NCBI GenBank assembly: GCA_014799405.1
Contig: JAAVIA010000032.1
Span: 30,437 to 69,539 of the forward strand
From: Lachnospiraceae bacterium
GTDB taxonomy: Bacteria > Bacillota > Clostridia > Lachnospirales > Lachnospiraceae
Length of the DNA stretch: 39,103 nucleotides
Reading direction: 5' to 3'
Position 1 is the stretch's first letter. Each line of letters starts with the position of its first letter. Shown piece after piece: positions 8,421 through 17,527 of this stretch. The translations under genes were made by a program, and so were the position numbers. The notes beneath the pieces were generated by a model. That model was not told where the DNA came from. It made no database searches and saw only the letters and a program-made list of their open reading frames with translations.

Positions 8421-9689
8421 ATGACAGAAAAAAACAACAAAAAAAAACCTGAGCTTCTCATACCGGCAGGAAGCCTTGAGGTACTGAAATGTGCAGTGAA
8501 CTATGGGGCGGATGCCGTATACATCGGCGGACAAAAATTTGGACTTCGTGCAAAGGCAGACAATTTTACCCTTCAGGAGATGAAGGAAGGGGCAGCTTAT
8601 GCACATGCGAAAGGGGCAAAGCTTTATGTGACGGTAAATATCTTTGCGCATAATGATGATATCGAAGGGGTAAGGGAATATTTCGGTGAAATAAAAAATG
8701 CGGGACTTCACCGTGACATAGATGGGTTCATAATATCAGACCCAGGCATATTTACGCTTTCTAAGGAACTGCTTCCTGAGGTGGACGTGCATGTAAGCAC
8801 ACAGTCAAACAATACGAATTACATGACCTATAATTTTTGGTACAAGCTTGGCGCCACAAGAGTAGTTGCTGCAAGAGAGCTCTCCCTTTCAGAGATAAAA
8901 AAAATAAAGGAAAAAATACCTGAGGATATGGAAATAGAGGCATTTATCCACGGGGCAATGTGCATATCCTACTCAGGCAGATGTCTTTTAAGCAGCTATT
9001 TTACGGGACGGGATGCAAACAAGGGAGCCTGTACCCATCCCTGCAGGTGGAAGTATTCCATTGTGGAGGAAAAACGCCCCGGTGAATATCTTCCTATAGA
9101 GGAGGATGACAGAGGAACGTACATATTCAATTCAAAGGATTTATGTATGATAGAGCATATACCTGAGATGATGGATGCGGGTATTGATTCCTTTAAAATT
9201 GAGGGACGTATGAAAACGGCTCTTTACATTGCCGCAGTGACAAGAACCTACAGGCAGGCAATAGACGACTATATGGAATCAGACAAGCTGTATGAAAGTC
9301 ATATGGAGTATTACAGGAGGGAAATTGCCGCCTGCACCATGAGACATTTTACAACGGGCTTTTACTTTGGAAAAACGGACGAAAAATCACAGATTTACGA
9401 TAATAACACATATATAAAAAACTATACCTATATTGGAATGGTTGAGGATATAACTGATGAAGGACTTGTATGCCTTCATCAGAAAAATAAATTTGAAGTG
9501 GGCGACGATATTGAAATAATGGCATTTTCGGGGAAAAATATTATGGCAAGGGTAGAGGCAATATATGATGAGAGGCTAAATCCCATGCCATCGGCTCCGC
9601 ATCCGAAGCAACAGCTTTTTATAAAGCTTGATGATATAACGGGTGTAAAAAACGGTATGGTTATCCGTTTAAAGCATTGCGAAGCTTAA
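8421..9689 (+). CDS. U32 family peptidase / tRNA hydroxylation protein TrhP-like
   Basis: ELLIPAGSLEVLKCAVNYGADAVYIGGQKFGLRAKADNFT, EAFIHGAMCISYSGRCLLSSYFTGRDANKGACTHPCRWKY and DSFKIEGRMKT are hallmark U32 motifs. Confidence 0.95.
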   Translation: MTEKNNKKKPELLIPAGSLEVLKCAVNYGADAVYIGGQKFGLRAKADNFTLQEMKEGAAYAHAKGAKLYVTVNIFAHNDDIEGVREYFGEIKNAGLHRDIDGFIISDPGIFTLSKELLPEVDVHVSTQSNNTNYMTYNFWYKLGATRVVAARELSLSEIKKIKEKIPEDMEIEAFIHGAMCISYSGRCLLSSYFTGRDANKGACTHPCRWKYSIVEEKRPGEYLPIEEDDRGTYIFNSKDLCMIEHIPEMMDAGIDSFKIEGRMKTALYIAAVTRTYRQAIDDYMESDKLYESHMEYYRREIAACTMRHFTTGFYFGKTDEKSQIYDNNTYIKNYTYIGMVEDITDEGLVCLHQKNKFEVGDDIEIMAFSGKNIMARVEAIYDERLNPMPSAPHPKQQLFIKLDDITGVKNGMVIRLKHCEA

Positions 9690-10296
9690 ATAATGCCTTT
9701 TTTTCAATCCGTGAGACATAGGAGCGTGATATTCCGAGTATCGCTGCTATGTCCCGCTGCGGCATGGGATGATTGCCATAAAGTCCATACCGCATGGATA
9801 TAACCTGCTGTTCGCGCTCATCAAGCACGCGCTTAAAAATTACTGCAATGTGTCTTATGCTGTCATTTGTTATAATACCTGTCAGCACACTCTCATCATC
9901 ACTTTTTATTATATCCATAAGGCTTATTTCATTGCCCTCTTTATCCGTACCTATAGGCTCATAAAGAGATACCTCCCTTGACTCCTTTCGCTCCTGCCTG
10001 AGACGCATCAAAAGTTCGTTTTCGATGCATCTTGAAGCGTAGGTTACAAGACGGCTTCCCTTGCTTTCATCATATGTGTTCACAGCCTTGATAAGCCCGA
10101 TTGTACCTATGGAAAGTAAATCCTCAACGCTTCTGTATGGCGTCTGATATTTTTTTACTATGTGGGCGACAAGACGCAGATTGTATTCCACAAGCGTATT
10201 TCTTGCGTTAAGGTCACCCTGGCGACTAAGAGCCAGATAATGTGCTTCCTCAGAAGGTGATAGGGGGCGCTTGAAAGTCTGCAATGGTAACCTCAT
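9661..10296 (-). CDS. sigK: RNA polymerase sigma factor, SigK-like (sporulation)
   Basis: PLSPSEEAHYLALSRQGDLNARNTLVEYNLRLVAHIVKKYQ...DLLSIGTIGLIKAVNTY...DKEGNEISLMDI...GISRSYVSRIEKKAL; strong resemblance to Bacillus SigK; RBS AAAAGGATAT before the start. Confidence 0.88.
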   Translation of the reverse strand: MRLPLQTFKRPLSPSEEAHYLALSRQGDLNARNTLVEYNLRLVAHIVKKYQTPYRSVEDLLSIGTIGLIKAVNTYDESKGSRLVTYASRCIENELLMRLRQERKESREVSLYEPIGTDKEGNEISLMDIIKSDDESVLTGIITNDSIRHIAVIFKRVLDEREQQVISMRYGLYGNHPMPQRDIAAILGISRSYVSRIEKKALFKLRNALNG

Positions 10297-10378
10297 ATAT
10301 CCTTTTCTCTATATATAATATGAAAAAAAGAAAAAAAAGTGCTTTTCCAAAACTTCATTTAATAAAAAGGAGAAACCC

Positions 10379-11722
10379 ATGGAAGAAAATCTGAAAAAAT
10401 TTTTGAAAAAACACTATGTACCATATATTATATATGGTCTTATGTTTGGGGCATTTATTTTGGTGGGATACGAGATGTTTGGCGATGATATTAATGTCAG
10501 AGAAAAATTAATGCCAAGTCTTTTTGGAGAACTTGAAAATCTGTCACGGTCATATGCCGGTTGGAGCTCCCGCATTTTTATAAATCCGCCCATCTGGATA
10601 ATTATGCATTTCCCAATATGGGTATGGGGGAGTATTACAACCGTACTTGCGGTATATATATTTTGGGGGATTGACAGGCTGCTTTTTAAAAATGAGGATA
10701 TGAAAGCTACATATGTTATGTTGATGCTGTTTGCTTTGTTTCCTATGGAAATTTTATGTGATGTTGGCTGGGTGGTGACAACCATGACCTACATATGGCC
10801 TTCTGCGGCAGCGGTTTGTTCTTTTTTTTCAATAAGGCAGTTTATTGATGGGAAAAAGATAAAATGGTATCACGCACTTTTCCTATGTCTGTGTACTATA
10901 TATGCCGCAAATAAAGAAGAACTTTCCGTTATGTTACTCTTAATATTTGGAACATTTTTTATTCTTTCGGCAAAAGAGAATAAACTGAATATAACAATAT
11001 TGTTTCAAACAGTAATATCTATGGGAAATCTTTTGTTCCATATGTTCTCAGGGGGGAATGCCGAGCGATATGAGAAGATTAACAATTATAATGATACATT
11101 TTATGATAAGTTGGAAATTGGTCTGACACAAGCGCCGCTTCGGCTGTTTTTAAAATATGATTATATGTGTCTTGCTTTTTCGGTAATACTTATGCTTATT
11201 ATTTTTATAAGGTATAAGAATGTCCTTGTAAGAGCTGTATCGGTAATACCTGTTGCAACATGGATTTTTGGAGCTGTTGGAGCTTTTATTTTATCGGGCG
11301 GCAACATAGACGCAGCAGCATATGACACACCGTTTTTTTGTTATGGACTATCCGTATCAAGAGGAAAATATACACATCCTATGGCATGGGTTATGCTTTT
11401 GTGTTCCATAATTGTTATGCTTGCATTAGTCTATACTGCCATGAAATGTGCTCCGAATAAAAAAACAGCGCTATTTACGTTTTTGCTACTAGCCGCTGCA
11501 TACGGTGGAAGGGCAACAACAGGATTTGCTAACTCAGGGTGGGGACTATATGCAAGAACATATATATTTATGTATTATGTGTTTGTAATGCTTATGGCCG
11601 CTTATATACAAGCCGTTATGAAAGAGATGCCGGATAAAAAAACAAAAATAATAATGTGCTGTCTTGCTATATTTGCTTTTGTGGGAGCTTTTAAAAATAT
11701 TGTAACACTTGGCATTATTTAA
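10379..11722 (+). CDS. DUF6056-like multipass membrane protein
   Basis: Multiple TM helices, VTTMTYIWPSAAAVCSF and FANSGWGLYARTYIFM patterns; RBS AAAAGGAG. Confidence 0.65.
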   Translation: MEENLKKFLKKHYVPYIIYGLMFGAFILVGYEMFGDDINVREKLMPSLFGELENLSRSYAGWSSRIFINPPIWIIMHFPIWVWGSITTVLAVYIFWGIDRLLFKNEDMKATYVMLMLFALFPMEILCDVGWVVTTMTYIWPSAAAVCSFFSIRQFIDGKKIKWYHALFLCLCTIYAANKEELSVMLLLIFGTFFILSAKENKLNITILFQTVISMGNLLFHMFSGGNAERYEKINNYNDTFYDKLEIGLTQAPLRLFLKYDYMCLAFSVILMLIIFIRYKNVLVRAVSVIPVATWIFGAVGAFILSGGNIDAAAYDTPFFCYGLSVSRGKYTHPMAWVMLLCSIIVMLALVYTAMKCAPNKKTALFTFLLLAAAYGGRATTGFANSGWGLYARTYIFMYYVFVMLMAAYIQAVMKEMPDKKTKIIMCCLAIFAFVGAFKNIVTLGII

Positions 11723-11735
11723 AATAAAAAATTTC

Positions 11736-11764
11736 TTCACATATATTTTGTTATGTGGTATAAT
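11736..11764 (+). promoter_or_regulatory. Putative sigma-A promoter for the pil operon (TTCACA-17-TATAAT, extended -10)
   Basis: TTCACA at 11736-11741, 17-nt spacer, TGGTATAAT with TATAAT at 11759-11764, ~40 nt upstream of pilB. Confidence 0.7.
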
Positions 11765-11805
11765 TTTATACAGCTAATTATACTAAAAAATGAGAGGGAA
11801 TTGCG

Positions 11806-13527
11806 ATGCGAATAAGTAGTGGAAGAAAGAAAATCCGTGTAGGTGATTTGCTTGTGGAAGCCGGTGCCATTACCGAGGACGAGCTTATGGAAGCACTTGC
11901 CTACCAAAAGGAAAACGGGGGCAGAATCGGTAATGTAATTCTTGAACTGGGCTTAATAAGTCAGGAGCTTCTTGTTACCGTTCTTACAACACAGATGGGT
12001 ATTGACTACATTGAGCTTAAAGCATGTAAGCTGGATGAAGATATACTCAAGCTTGTACCAGAAAACCTTGTCAATAAGTACAAGGCTTTGCCGATAGGAT
12101 TCGATGAGATGAATCCTAACATATTAAGGGTAGCAATGGTAGATCCGATGGATCTTAATGCTATTGATGATATTGGCATAGCAACAAACACTCAGGTTGA
12201 ACCTCTGCTTGCTATGGAGGACGACATGAATGAAGCCATTGGCAAATATTACGGTAATGCACAGGCTATGGAGGCTGCTGAGATGTACCGTAAGGAACGT
12301 GAGGCTGATGGTATAGGTGAGGCTGAGGAGGAAGCTCTTAATGAGGATATAGAAAATTCACCTATCGTTCTTCTTGTTAAGCAGATTATAGAGGGCGGTG
12401 TAAGACAGAGAGCATCTGATATACATATTGAGCCTCTTGAGATGAGTGTCCGTGTAAGGTACAGAATAGACGGTGCCTTAAAGCAGGTTATGACATATGA
12501 CTACAGCCTTCTTTCCGCTATAAGCGCCCGTATTAAGATTATAGGCGGCATGGATATAGCGGAGAAAAGAAAACCACAGGACGGACGTATCACCATTATG
12601 GTTGACAGACGTGAATATGATGTCCGTGTTTCCATTCTCCCAACTGTTTACGGCGAGAAGACGGTTATGAGACTTACCTCCAAGGATGGTCTTACAAAGC
12701 CTAAGAGTGCCCTTGGATTTGGACCGGAAGAGCTTAAGGTATTTGACGGTATTTTAAGTAATCCTCACGGAATTATACTTGTAACGGGACCTACAGGTTC
12801 GGGTAAATCAACAACACTTTACACCTCACTAAGTGAGCTTAACACGGAGGATGTTAATATTATCACTGTTGAGGACCCTGTGGAGGCAAATATCGACGGT
12901 ATCAATCAGGTTCAGGTAAACGTTAAGGCGGATATGACATTTGCTGCGGCACTTCGTTCCATACTCCGTCAGGACCCTGACATTATAATGATAGGAGAGA
13001 TTCGAGACGGTGAAACTGCCAGTATAGCTGTTCAGGCGGCTATTACGGGTCACTTGGTTGTATCTACACTCCATACAAACTCAGCCGCATCTACGGTTAC
13101 ACGTATTATAGACATGGGTATTGAGCCGTACGTTGCAGGAGACGCTCTTGTGGGTGTTATCGCACAGAGACTCGTAAGAAGACTTTGCAGCTCCTGCAAG
13201 CAGGCAAGACTTGCTGAACCGGAGGAGAAGGCTATACTGGGTGTCAAGGATATGGAGGATGACGTAGTAGTTTACGAGCCGGTTGGCTGTACACTTTGCG
13301 GGGATATGGGTTACTCAGGACGTATCGGTGTATATGAAATGATGCCTGTATCTAAGGAGCTTCAGGCAGTTATCGCCAAGGGGGCGACAGCGGATGTTAT
13401 AGAGAAACAGGCGCTTTCCGAGGGTATGATTACACTTAAGATGGGTGCAGCAAAACATGTACTTGCAGGTATTACATCTCTTGATGAGATGAAGAAGATA
13501 ACTTACGAGACAGGTGATGAATACTAA
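11806..13527 (+). CDS. pilB: Type IV pilus assembly (extension) ATPase PilB/GspE
   Basis: MshEN N-terminal repeats, Walker A GPTGSGKSTTLYTSL, RQDPDIIMIGEIRD, HTNSAASTVTRIIDMG, and CSSC...CTLC zinc motif. Confidence 0.96.
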   Translation: MRISSGRKKIRVGDLLVEAGAITEDELMEALAYQKENGGRIGNVILELGLISQELLVTVLTTQMGIDYIELKACKLDEDILKLVPENLVNKYKALPIGFDEMNPNILRVAMVDPMDLNAIDDIGIATNTQVEPLLAMEDDMNEAIGKYYGNAQAMEAAEMYRKEREADGIGEAEEEALNEDIENSPIVLLVKQIIEGGVRQRASDIHIEPLEMSVRVRYRIDGALKQVMTYDYSLLSAISARIKIIGGMDIAEKRKPQDGRITIMVDRREYDVRVSILPTVYGEKTVMRLTSKDGLTKPKSALGFGPEELKVFDGILSNPHGIILVTGPTGSGKSTTLYTSLSELNTEDVNIITVEDPVEANIDGINQVQVNVKADMTFAAALRSILRQDPDIIMIGEIRDGETASIAVQAAITGHLVVSTLHTNSAASTVTRIIDMGIEPYVAGDALVGVIAQRLVRRLCSSCKQARLAEPEEKAILGVKDMEDDVVVYEPVGCTLCGDMGYSGRIGVYEMMPVSKELQAVIAKGATADVIEKQALSEGMITLKMGAAKHVLAGITSLDEMKKITYETGDEY

Positions 13528-13580
13528 AAACACTGCGGCTTCTGCTGTGGTTACTATAATGAGAAGGAGATGGAAATATA

Positions 13581-14633
13581 ATGTTAGACATGAAGGAGTT
13601 ACTTGCATTTGCCGTGGAGCAGAATGCATCAGACGTACATATTGCTTGTGGTATACCTCCGAAGCTTCGTATAAATGGTAAGCTTACTGAGGTTGAGGTA
13701 CCGCCTCTTACGCCGTCGGACGTAGCAGAAGCTATTGGTTCTACCATGCATGAGAGACATAAGGCAATCTTAAAGGAAAGAGGAGAGGTTGACTTTTCAT
13801 ATGCTTCCGCAGAGACCGGACGTTTCCGTGTAAATGTGTTTATGGACAGAGGAAATATGGCGGCTGCATACAGAAAGGTAGATACTCAGATACCAAGACC
13901 TGATATGCTTGGCATACCGGATTCAGTTGTACAGCTTTACAAGAAAAAGAGAGGGCTTGTTCTTGTAACGGGACCTACAGGCTCAGGTAAATCAACGACA
14001 CTTGCCTCTATCATAAATAAGGCAAACGAAAACCTTACGGATCATATAATAACACTAGAAGACCCTATAGAGTATGTACACAAACACAAAAAGTCAGTTG
14101 TAAATCAGAGAGAGATAGGCATGGACACACTTTCTTATGCCAATGCCTTAAGAGCTGCACTCCGTGAGGACCCTGACATAATACTTGTAGGAGAGATGAG
14201 AGACTTAGAGACTATATCTACTGCCATAACAGCAGCAGAGACAGGTCACTTGGTTTTCTCCACACTCCATACGATAGGTGCAGCGTCAACTATAGACCGT
14301 ATTGTTGACGTATTCCCACCTCACCAGCAGCAGCAGACACGTATACAGCTTTCCATGGTTCTTGAGGGAGTTATATCCCAGTCACTTATACCTACTGCTG
14401 ATGGAAACGGACGAGTGGCAGCATTCGAGGTTATGCTTGCAAGTTCCGCTATACGAAGCCTTATAAGAGATGCAAAAACTCATCAGATACAGTCTTCAAT
14501 ACAGACCAGCAGGGCACAGGGCATGGTTACAATGGATGACTTTATCATGGAACTTTACCGAAATGGTTCCATAACAAGAGATAATGCACTTATATATGCT
14601 CAGGATCAGGCTGCCATGAAGAAGCAAATGTAG
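13581..14633 (+). CDS. pilT: Type IV pilus retraction ATPase PilT
   Basis: GPTGSGKSTTLASII, REDPDIILVGEMRDLETISTAITAAETGHLVFSTLHT, and AIRSLIRDAKTHQIQSSIQTSRAQGMVTMD (PilT AIRNLIRE-type motif). Confidence 0.96.
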   Translation: MLDMKELLAFAVEQNASDVHIACGIPPKLRINGKLTEVEVPPLTPSDVAEAIGSTMHERHKAILKERGEVDFSYASAETGRFRVNVFMDRGNMAAAYRKVDTQIPRPDMLGIPDSVVQLYKKKRGLVLVTGPTGSGKSTTLASIINKANENLTDHIITLEDPIEYVHKHKKSVVNQREIGMDTLSYANALRAALREDPDIILVGEMRDLETISTAITAAETGHLVFSTLHTIGAASTIDRIVDVFPPHQQQQTRIQLSMVLEGVISQSLIPTADGNGRVAAFEVMLASSAIRSLIRDAKTHQIQSSIQTSRAQGMVTMDDFIMELYRNGSITRDNALIYAQDQAAMKKQM

Positions 14634-14724
14634 GAAAAATCACATAATAGCATGGCTTTGATAGGCATGTTTAACTTATTTTTTGTAAAAAATGCACAAA
14701 ATATAATCTTTATCTTTATATTTA

Positions 14725-14753
14725 TTGCAAAAAATATTAAAATGGTGTATTAT
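14725..14753 (+). promoter_or_regulatory. Putative internal promoter upstream of pilC (TTGCAA-17-TATTAT)
   Basis: Located in the longest intergenic gap inside the pil cluster (14634-14814); 17-nt spacing. Confidence 0.45.
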
Positions 14754-14814
14754 CAGTTTAGATACATATTGTTAACATTTTGTTCATTTTTAAATTTGGG
14801 TCGGAGGATATGAG

Positions 14815-16017
14815 ATGGCACAATATAATTACAAGGTTATGGACAAAAGCGGTAAAGCCAAGAAGGGTACCGTTGAGGCCGTAAACGAAGACAAAGCAAA
14901 AGAAAAGCTTAAATCCGAGGGCTATATAGTCCAGGAGATTAAGGAACAGGGAACCGGCAAGAAGGGCAAGGGCAAGAAAGTAAAGGATCAGGATTTGGCG
15001 GTTTTCTGTAAACAGTTCGGTGCCGTGCTTAATGCTGGTGTTACCATGATTTCAGCTCTTGAGATGATGGGAGACCAGATTGAGAACAAGGCACTGCAAA
15101 GAGCAGTCAAAGAAGCACAGGCATATGTTCAAAAGGGAGGAACTCTTGCGGACGCATTCAGACTTAACCCTAAGGTTTTTCCGCCTATATTTGTAAACAT
15201 GGTTGCGGCAGGCGAGATTTCAGGTAGCTTAGAGACCTCCTTTGACAGACTTACTACTCATTTTGAGAATGCCAACAAGTTAAAATCCAAGGTTAAAGGT
15301 GCCATGACATATCCTATAGTTATACTTATAGTTGTCATTGCCGTAGTAGTAGTTCTTCTTGTAGGAGTTGTACCTACATTTGCAGATATGTTTGAGGATT
15401 TGGGTTCGGAGCTTCCGAAGCCTACACAGATGCTCGTTAATTTCAGTAGTTTCCTACAGCATCATGGAATTGTACTTGCACTTATTATTGCAGCTGTTGT
15501 ATTTGGACTTGTACAGTTCGGCAAGACACCTTCCGGTGCACAGCTTTACTCAAGCATAGCCATTAAGGCACCACTGTTTGGTGATCTTACGGTCAAGTCG
15601 GCAGCAGCAACCTTTGCAAGAACCTTAAGTACACTTATGGGTTCCGGTGTCCCTCTTATGGATGCCATAGAACAGGTTGCCAGGATGCAGAACAACAAGA
15701 TAATCAGAGAGGGTCTTTTGGATGCCAAGACACAGGTGGCCAAGGGTGTACCTCTTTCAAAACCTATAAGGGATATGGAAATTTTCCCTCCTATGCTTTC
15801 TCAGATGACTAAGATAGGAGAGGAGACAGGTAACATTGAGGATATGATGGATAAGGTTGCAGACTACTACGAGATGGAAGTAAACAATGCAACTGATGCC
15901 CTTACAGCTATGATGGAGCCACTTATCATAGTAGTTATGGGTGTTACCGTTGGTGGTATAGTGCTTGCCATATATTCACCTATGCTCGGTATGTACGACG
16001 CTATCGACAATTACTAA
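14815..16017 (+). CDS. pilC: Type IV pilus inner-membrane platform protein PilC/GspF
   Basis: DLAVFCKQFGAVLNAGVTMISALEMM, FARTLSTLMGSGVPLMDAIEQVA, and GEETGNIEDMMDKVADYYEMEV typical of GspF/PilC. Confidence 0.96.
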   Translation: MAQYNYKVMDKSGKAKKGTVEAVNEDKAKEKLKSEGYIVQEIKEQGTGKKGKGKKVKDQDLAVFCKQFGAVLNAGVTMISALEMMGDQIENKALQRAVKEAQAYVQKGGTLADAFRLNPKVFPPIFVNMVAAGEISGSLETSFDRLTTHFENANKLKSKVKGAMTYPIVILIVVIAVVVVLLVGVVPTFADMFEDLGSELPKPTQMLVNFSSFLQHHGIVLALIIAAVVFGLVQFGKTPSGAQLYSSIAIKAPLFGDLTVKSAAATFARTLSTLMGSGVPLMDAIEQVARMQNNKIIREGLLDAKTQVAKGVPLSKPIRDMEIFPPMLSQMTKIGEETGNIEDMMDKVADYYEMEVNNATDALTAMMEPLIIVVMGVTVGGIVLAIYSPMLGMYDAIDNY

Positions 16018-16098
16018 AATATATCCAGGTTGGATATACATCGCTGGGCGAGGACAGCGGTTTTATATCATAAAAAAAAGAAAAGGAGAGATTTATTT

Positions 16099-16635
16099 AT
16101 GAAAAAAACAAACAACAAAGGTTTCTCATTGGTTGAGCTTATCATCGTTATAGCTATCATGGCTATCCTTGCAGGAGCTATTGCACCAGCACTTATCAGA
16201 TATATTGATAAGTCAAGAAAGTCAAATGACGTTTCAGCAGCTAAGACTATTAAGACTGCTGTTGAGACAGCTATGGCAAACGAGGTAACTTATGAGTTAC
16301 TTACAAGTGGAACTGCAGACTCTGATGGCAACACAGGTATTATTGAAGTAAATCCTGGTCAGTCACAGGCATCTGGTGTAACGATTACTTATCCGAGTAC
16401 AATGCCAAATGGTATTACAGCAGCTGACAAAACTGCTGCTGAGACAGAGATAGCAAAGAACATCGGAGAGAATATGCCTAAGATTAAGTACAAGAAGGCT
16501 GCTGATGGAACAAATGTACCTACAGCTTGGGTTGCTACATGTACAAGTGGTGGAAGCATCAAGGTTGGTCTTAAGACTGCTAGCTCTACTATGGGTTATG
16601 AGCTTGTTCCAGAGATTTGCTCATACTACCAGTAA
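16099..16635 (+). CDS. pilA: Major type IV pilin (prepilin, PilA-like)
   Basis: Leader and N-methylation motif MKKTNNKG|FSLVELIIVIAIMAILAGAIAPALIRYIDKS with Glu5; two C-terminal-half Cys; RBS AAAAGGAGAG. Confidence 0.93.
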   Translation: MKKTNNKGFSLVELIIVIAIMAILAGAIAPALIRYIDKSRKSNDVSAAKTIKTAVETAMANEVTYELLTSGTADSDGNTGIIEVNPGQSQASGVTITYPSTMPNGITAADKTAAETEIAKNIGENMPKIKYKKAADGTNVPTAWVATCTSGGSIKVGLKTASSTMGYELVPEICSYYQ

Positions 16636-16655
16636 GATTTAAACAAGTTATAGTT

Positions 16656-16685
16656 AAATTCCACCTGATTCGCCAGGTGGAATTT
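16656..16685 (+). terminator. Hairpin after pilA (attenuator or mRNA-stabilising stem-loop; no strong U-tract)
   Basis: AAATTCCACCTG-ATTCGC-CAGGTGGAATTT, perfect 12-bp stem. Confidence 0.7.
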
Positions 16686-16719
16686 AGCTGTATTTAAAAA
16701 TGTGAGACAGGGGCATATC

Positions 16720-17481
16720 ATGGGAGAACTGATACTTTTTTCTATTATATTTTTCATATATGGTATTGTTATCGGGAGCTTCCTGAATGTTGTTATAATA
16801 CGCACTCCTTTGAAGGAGAGTCTGGCGAAAAAAAGGTCTCACTGTATGGAATGCGGACATACACTTGCTTGGTATGACTTATTTCCACTTTTTAGTTATT
16901 TATTTTTAGGTGGAAAGTGCAGGTACTGTAAAGTACATATATCATGTCAGTATCCCATAGTCGAAGGACTGAACGGATTACTGTATGCCGGGATTTACCT
17001 CGCACATGGTCTTAGCGTAGATACGATACTTTACTGCCTGTGTACTTCTGCCTTGATAGCGCTGAGCTTTATTGACTGGCGCACGAAGGAAATTCCTTTG
17101 GGATTCAACATATTTATTTTTCTTTTAGGTCTGATTAGACTCGTTACCGATTTGGGTAACTGGAGTCAGTATGTAATCGGTTTATTTGCGGTCAGCGGTT
17201 TTTTACTATTGCTTCTGCTTTTTTCAAAAGGAAGAGCTATGGGCGGTGGTGACATAAAGCTTATGGCGGCAACCGGCTTACTACTTGGCTGGAAGCTTAA
17301 TATTATAGCATTTTTGTTGGGGTGTGTCGTGGGTTCCATTATACATCTCACATTGATGGCTGTTAAAAAGGCTGACAGAGTGTTGGCTTTTGGTCCATAT
17401 TTATCTATGGGCGTATATATAGCAATGATATGGGGTGAGCAGCTTGTAAGCTGGTACCTGAGTATGTGGACTATTATGTAA
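16720..17481 (+). CDS. pilD: Prepilin peptidase (A24 family)
   Basis: GSFLNVVIIRTPL, CMECGHTLAWYDLFPLFSYLFLGGKCRYC, DWRTKEIPLG, and GGGDIKLMAATGLLLGWK. Confidence 0.95.
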   Translation: MGELILFSIIFFIYGIVIGSFLNVVIIRTPLKESLAKKRSHCMECGHTLAWYDLFPLFSYLFLGGKCRYCKVHISCQYPIVEGLNGLLYAGIYLAHGLSVDTILYCLCTSALIALSFIDWRTKEIPLGFNIFIFLLGLIRLVTDLGNWSQYVIGLFAVSGFLLLLLLFSKGRAMGGGDIKLMAATGLLLGWKLNIIAFLLGCVVGSIIHLTLMAVKKADRVLAFGPYLSMGVYIAMIWGEQLVSWYLSMWTIM

Positions 17482-17527
17482 TCCACCGAAATTTTAAATC
17501 ACTGATTAGCGAGGGAGGCTATAAGGA

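Noticed and set aside
10297-10378. Sigma-E type promoter for sigK (CATATTAT on the reverse strand)
   Set aside because: Only a partial -10 resemblance and no convincing -35; A/T-rich background makes it uninformative.
14634-14814. c-di-GMP riboswitch upstream of pilC or pilB, as known before C. difficile pilA1
   Set aside because: No recognisable GEMM-I or GEMM-II core sequence; only a promoter-like sequence and RBS are seen.
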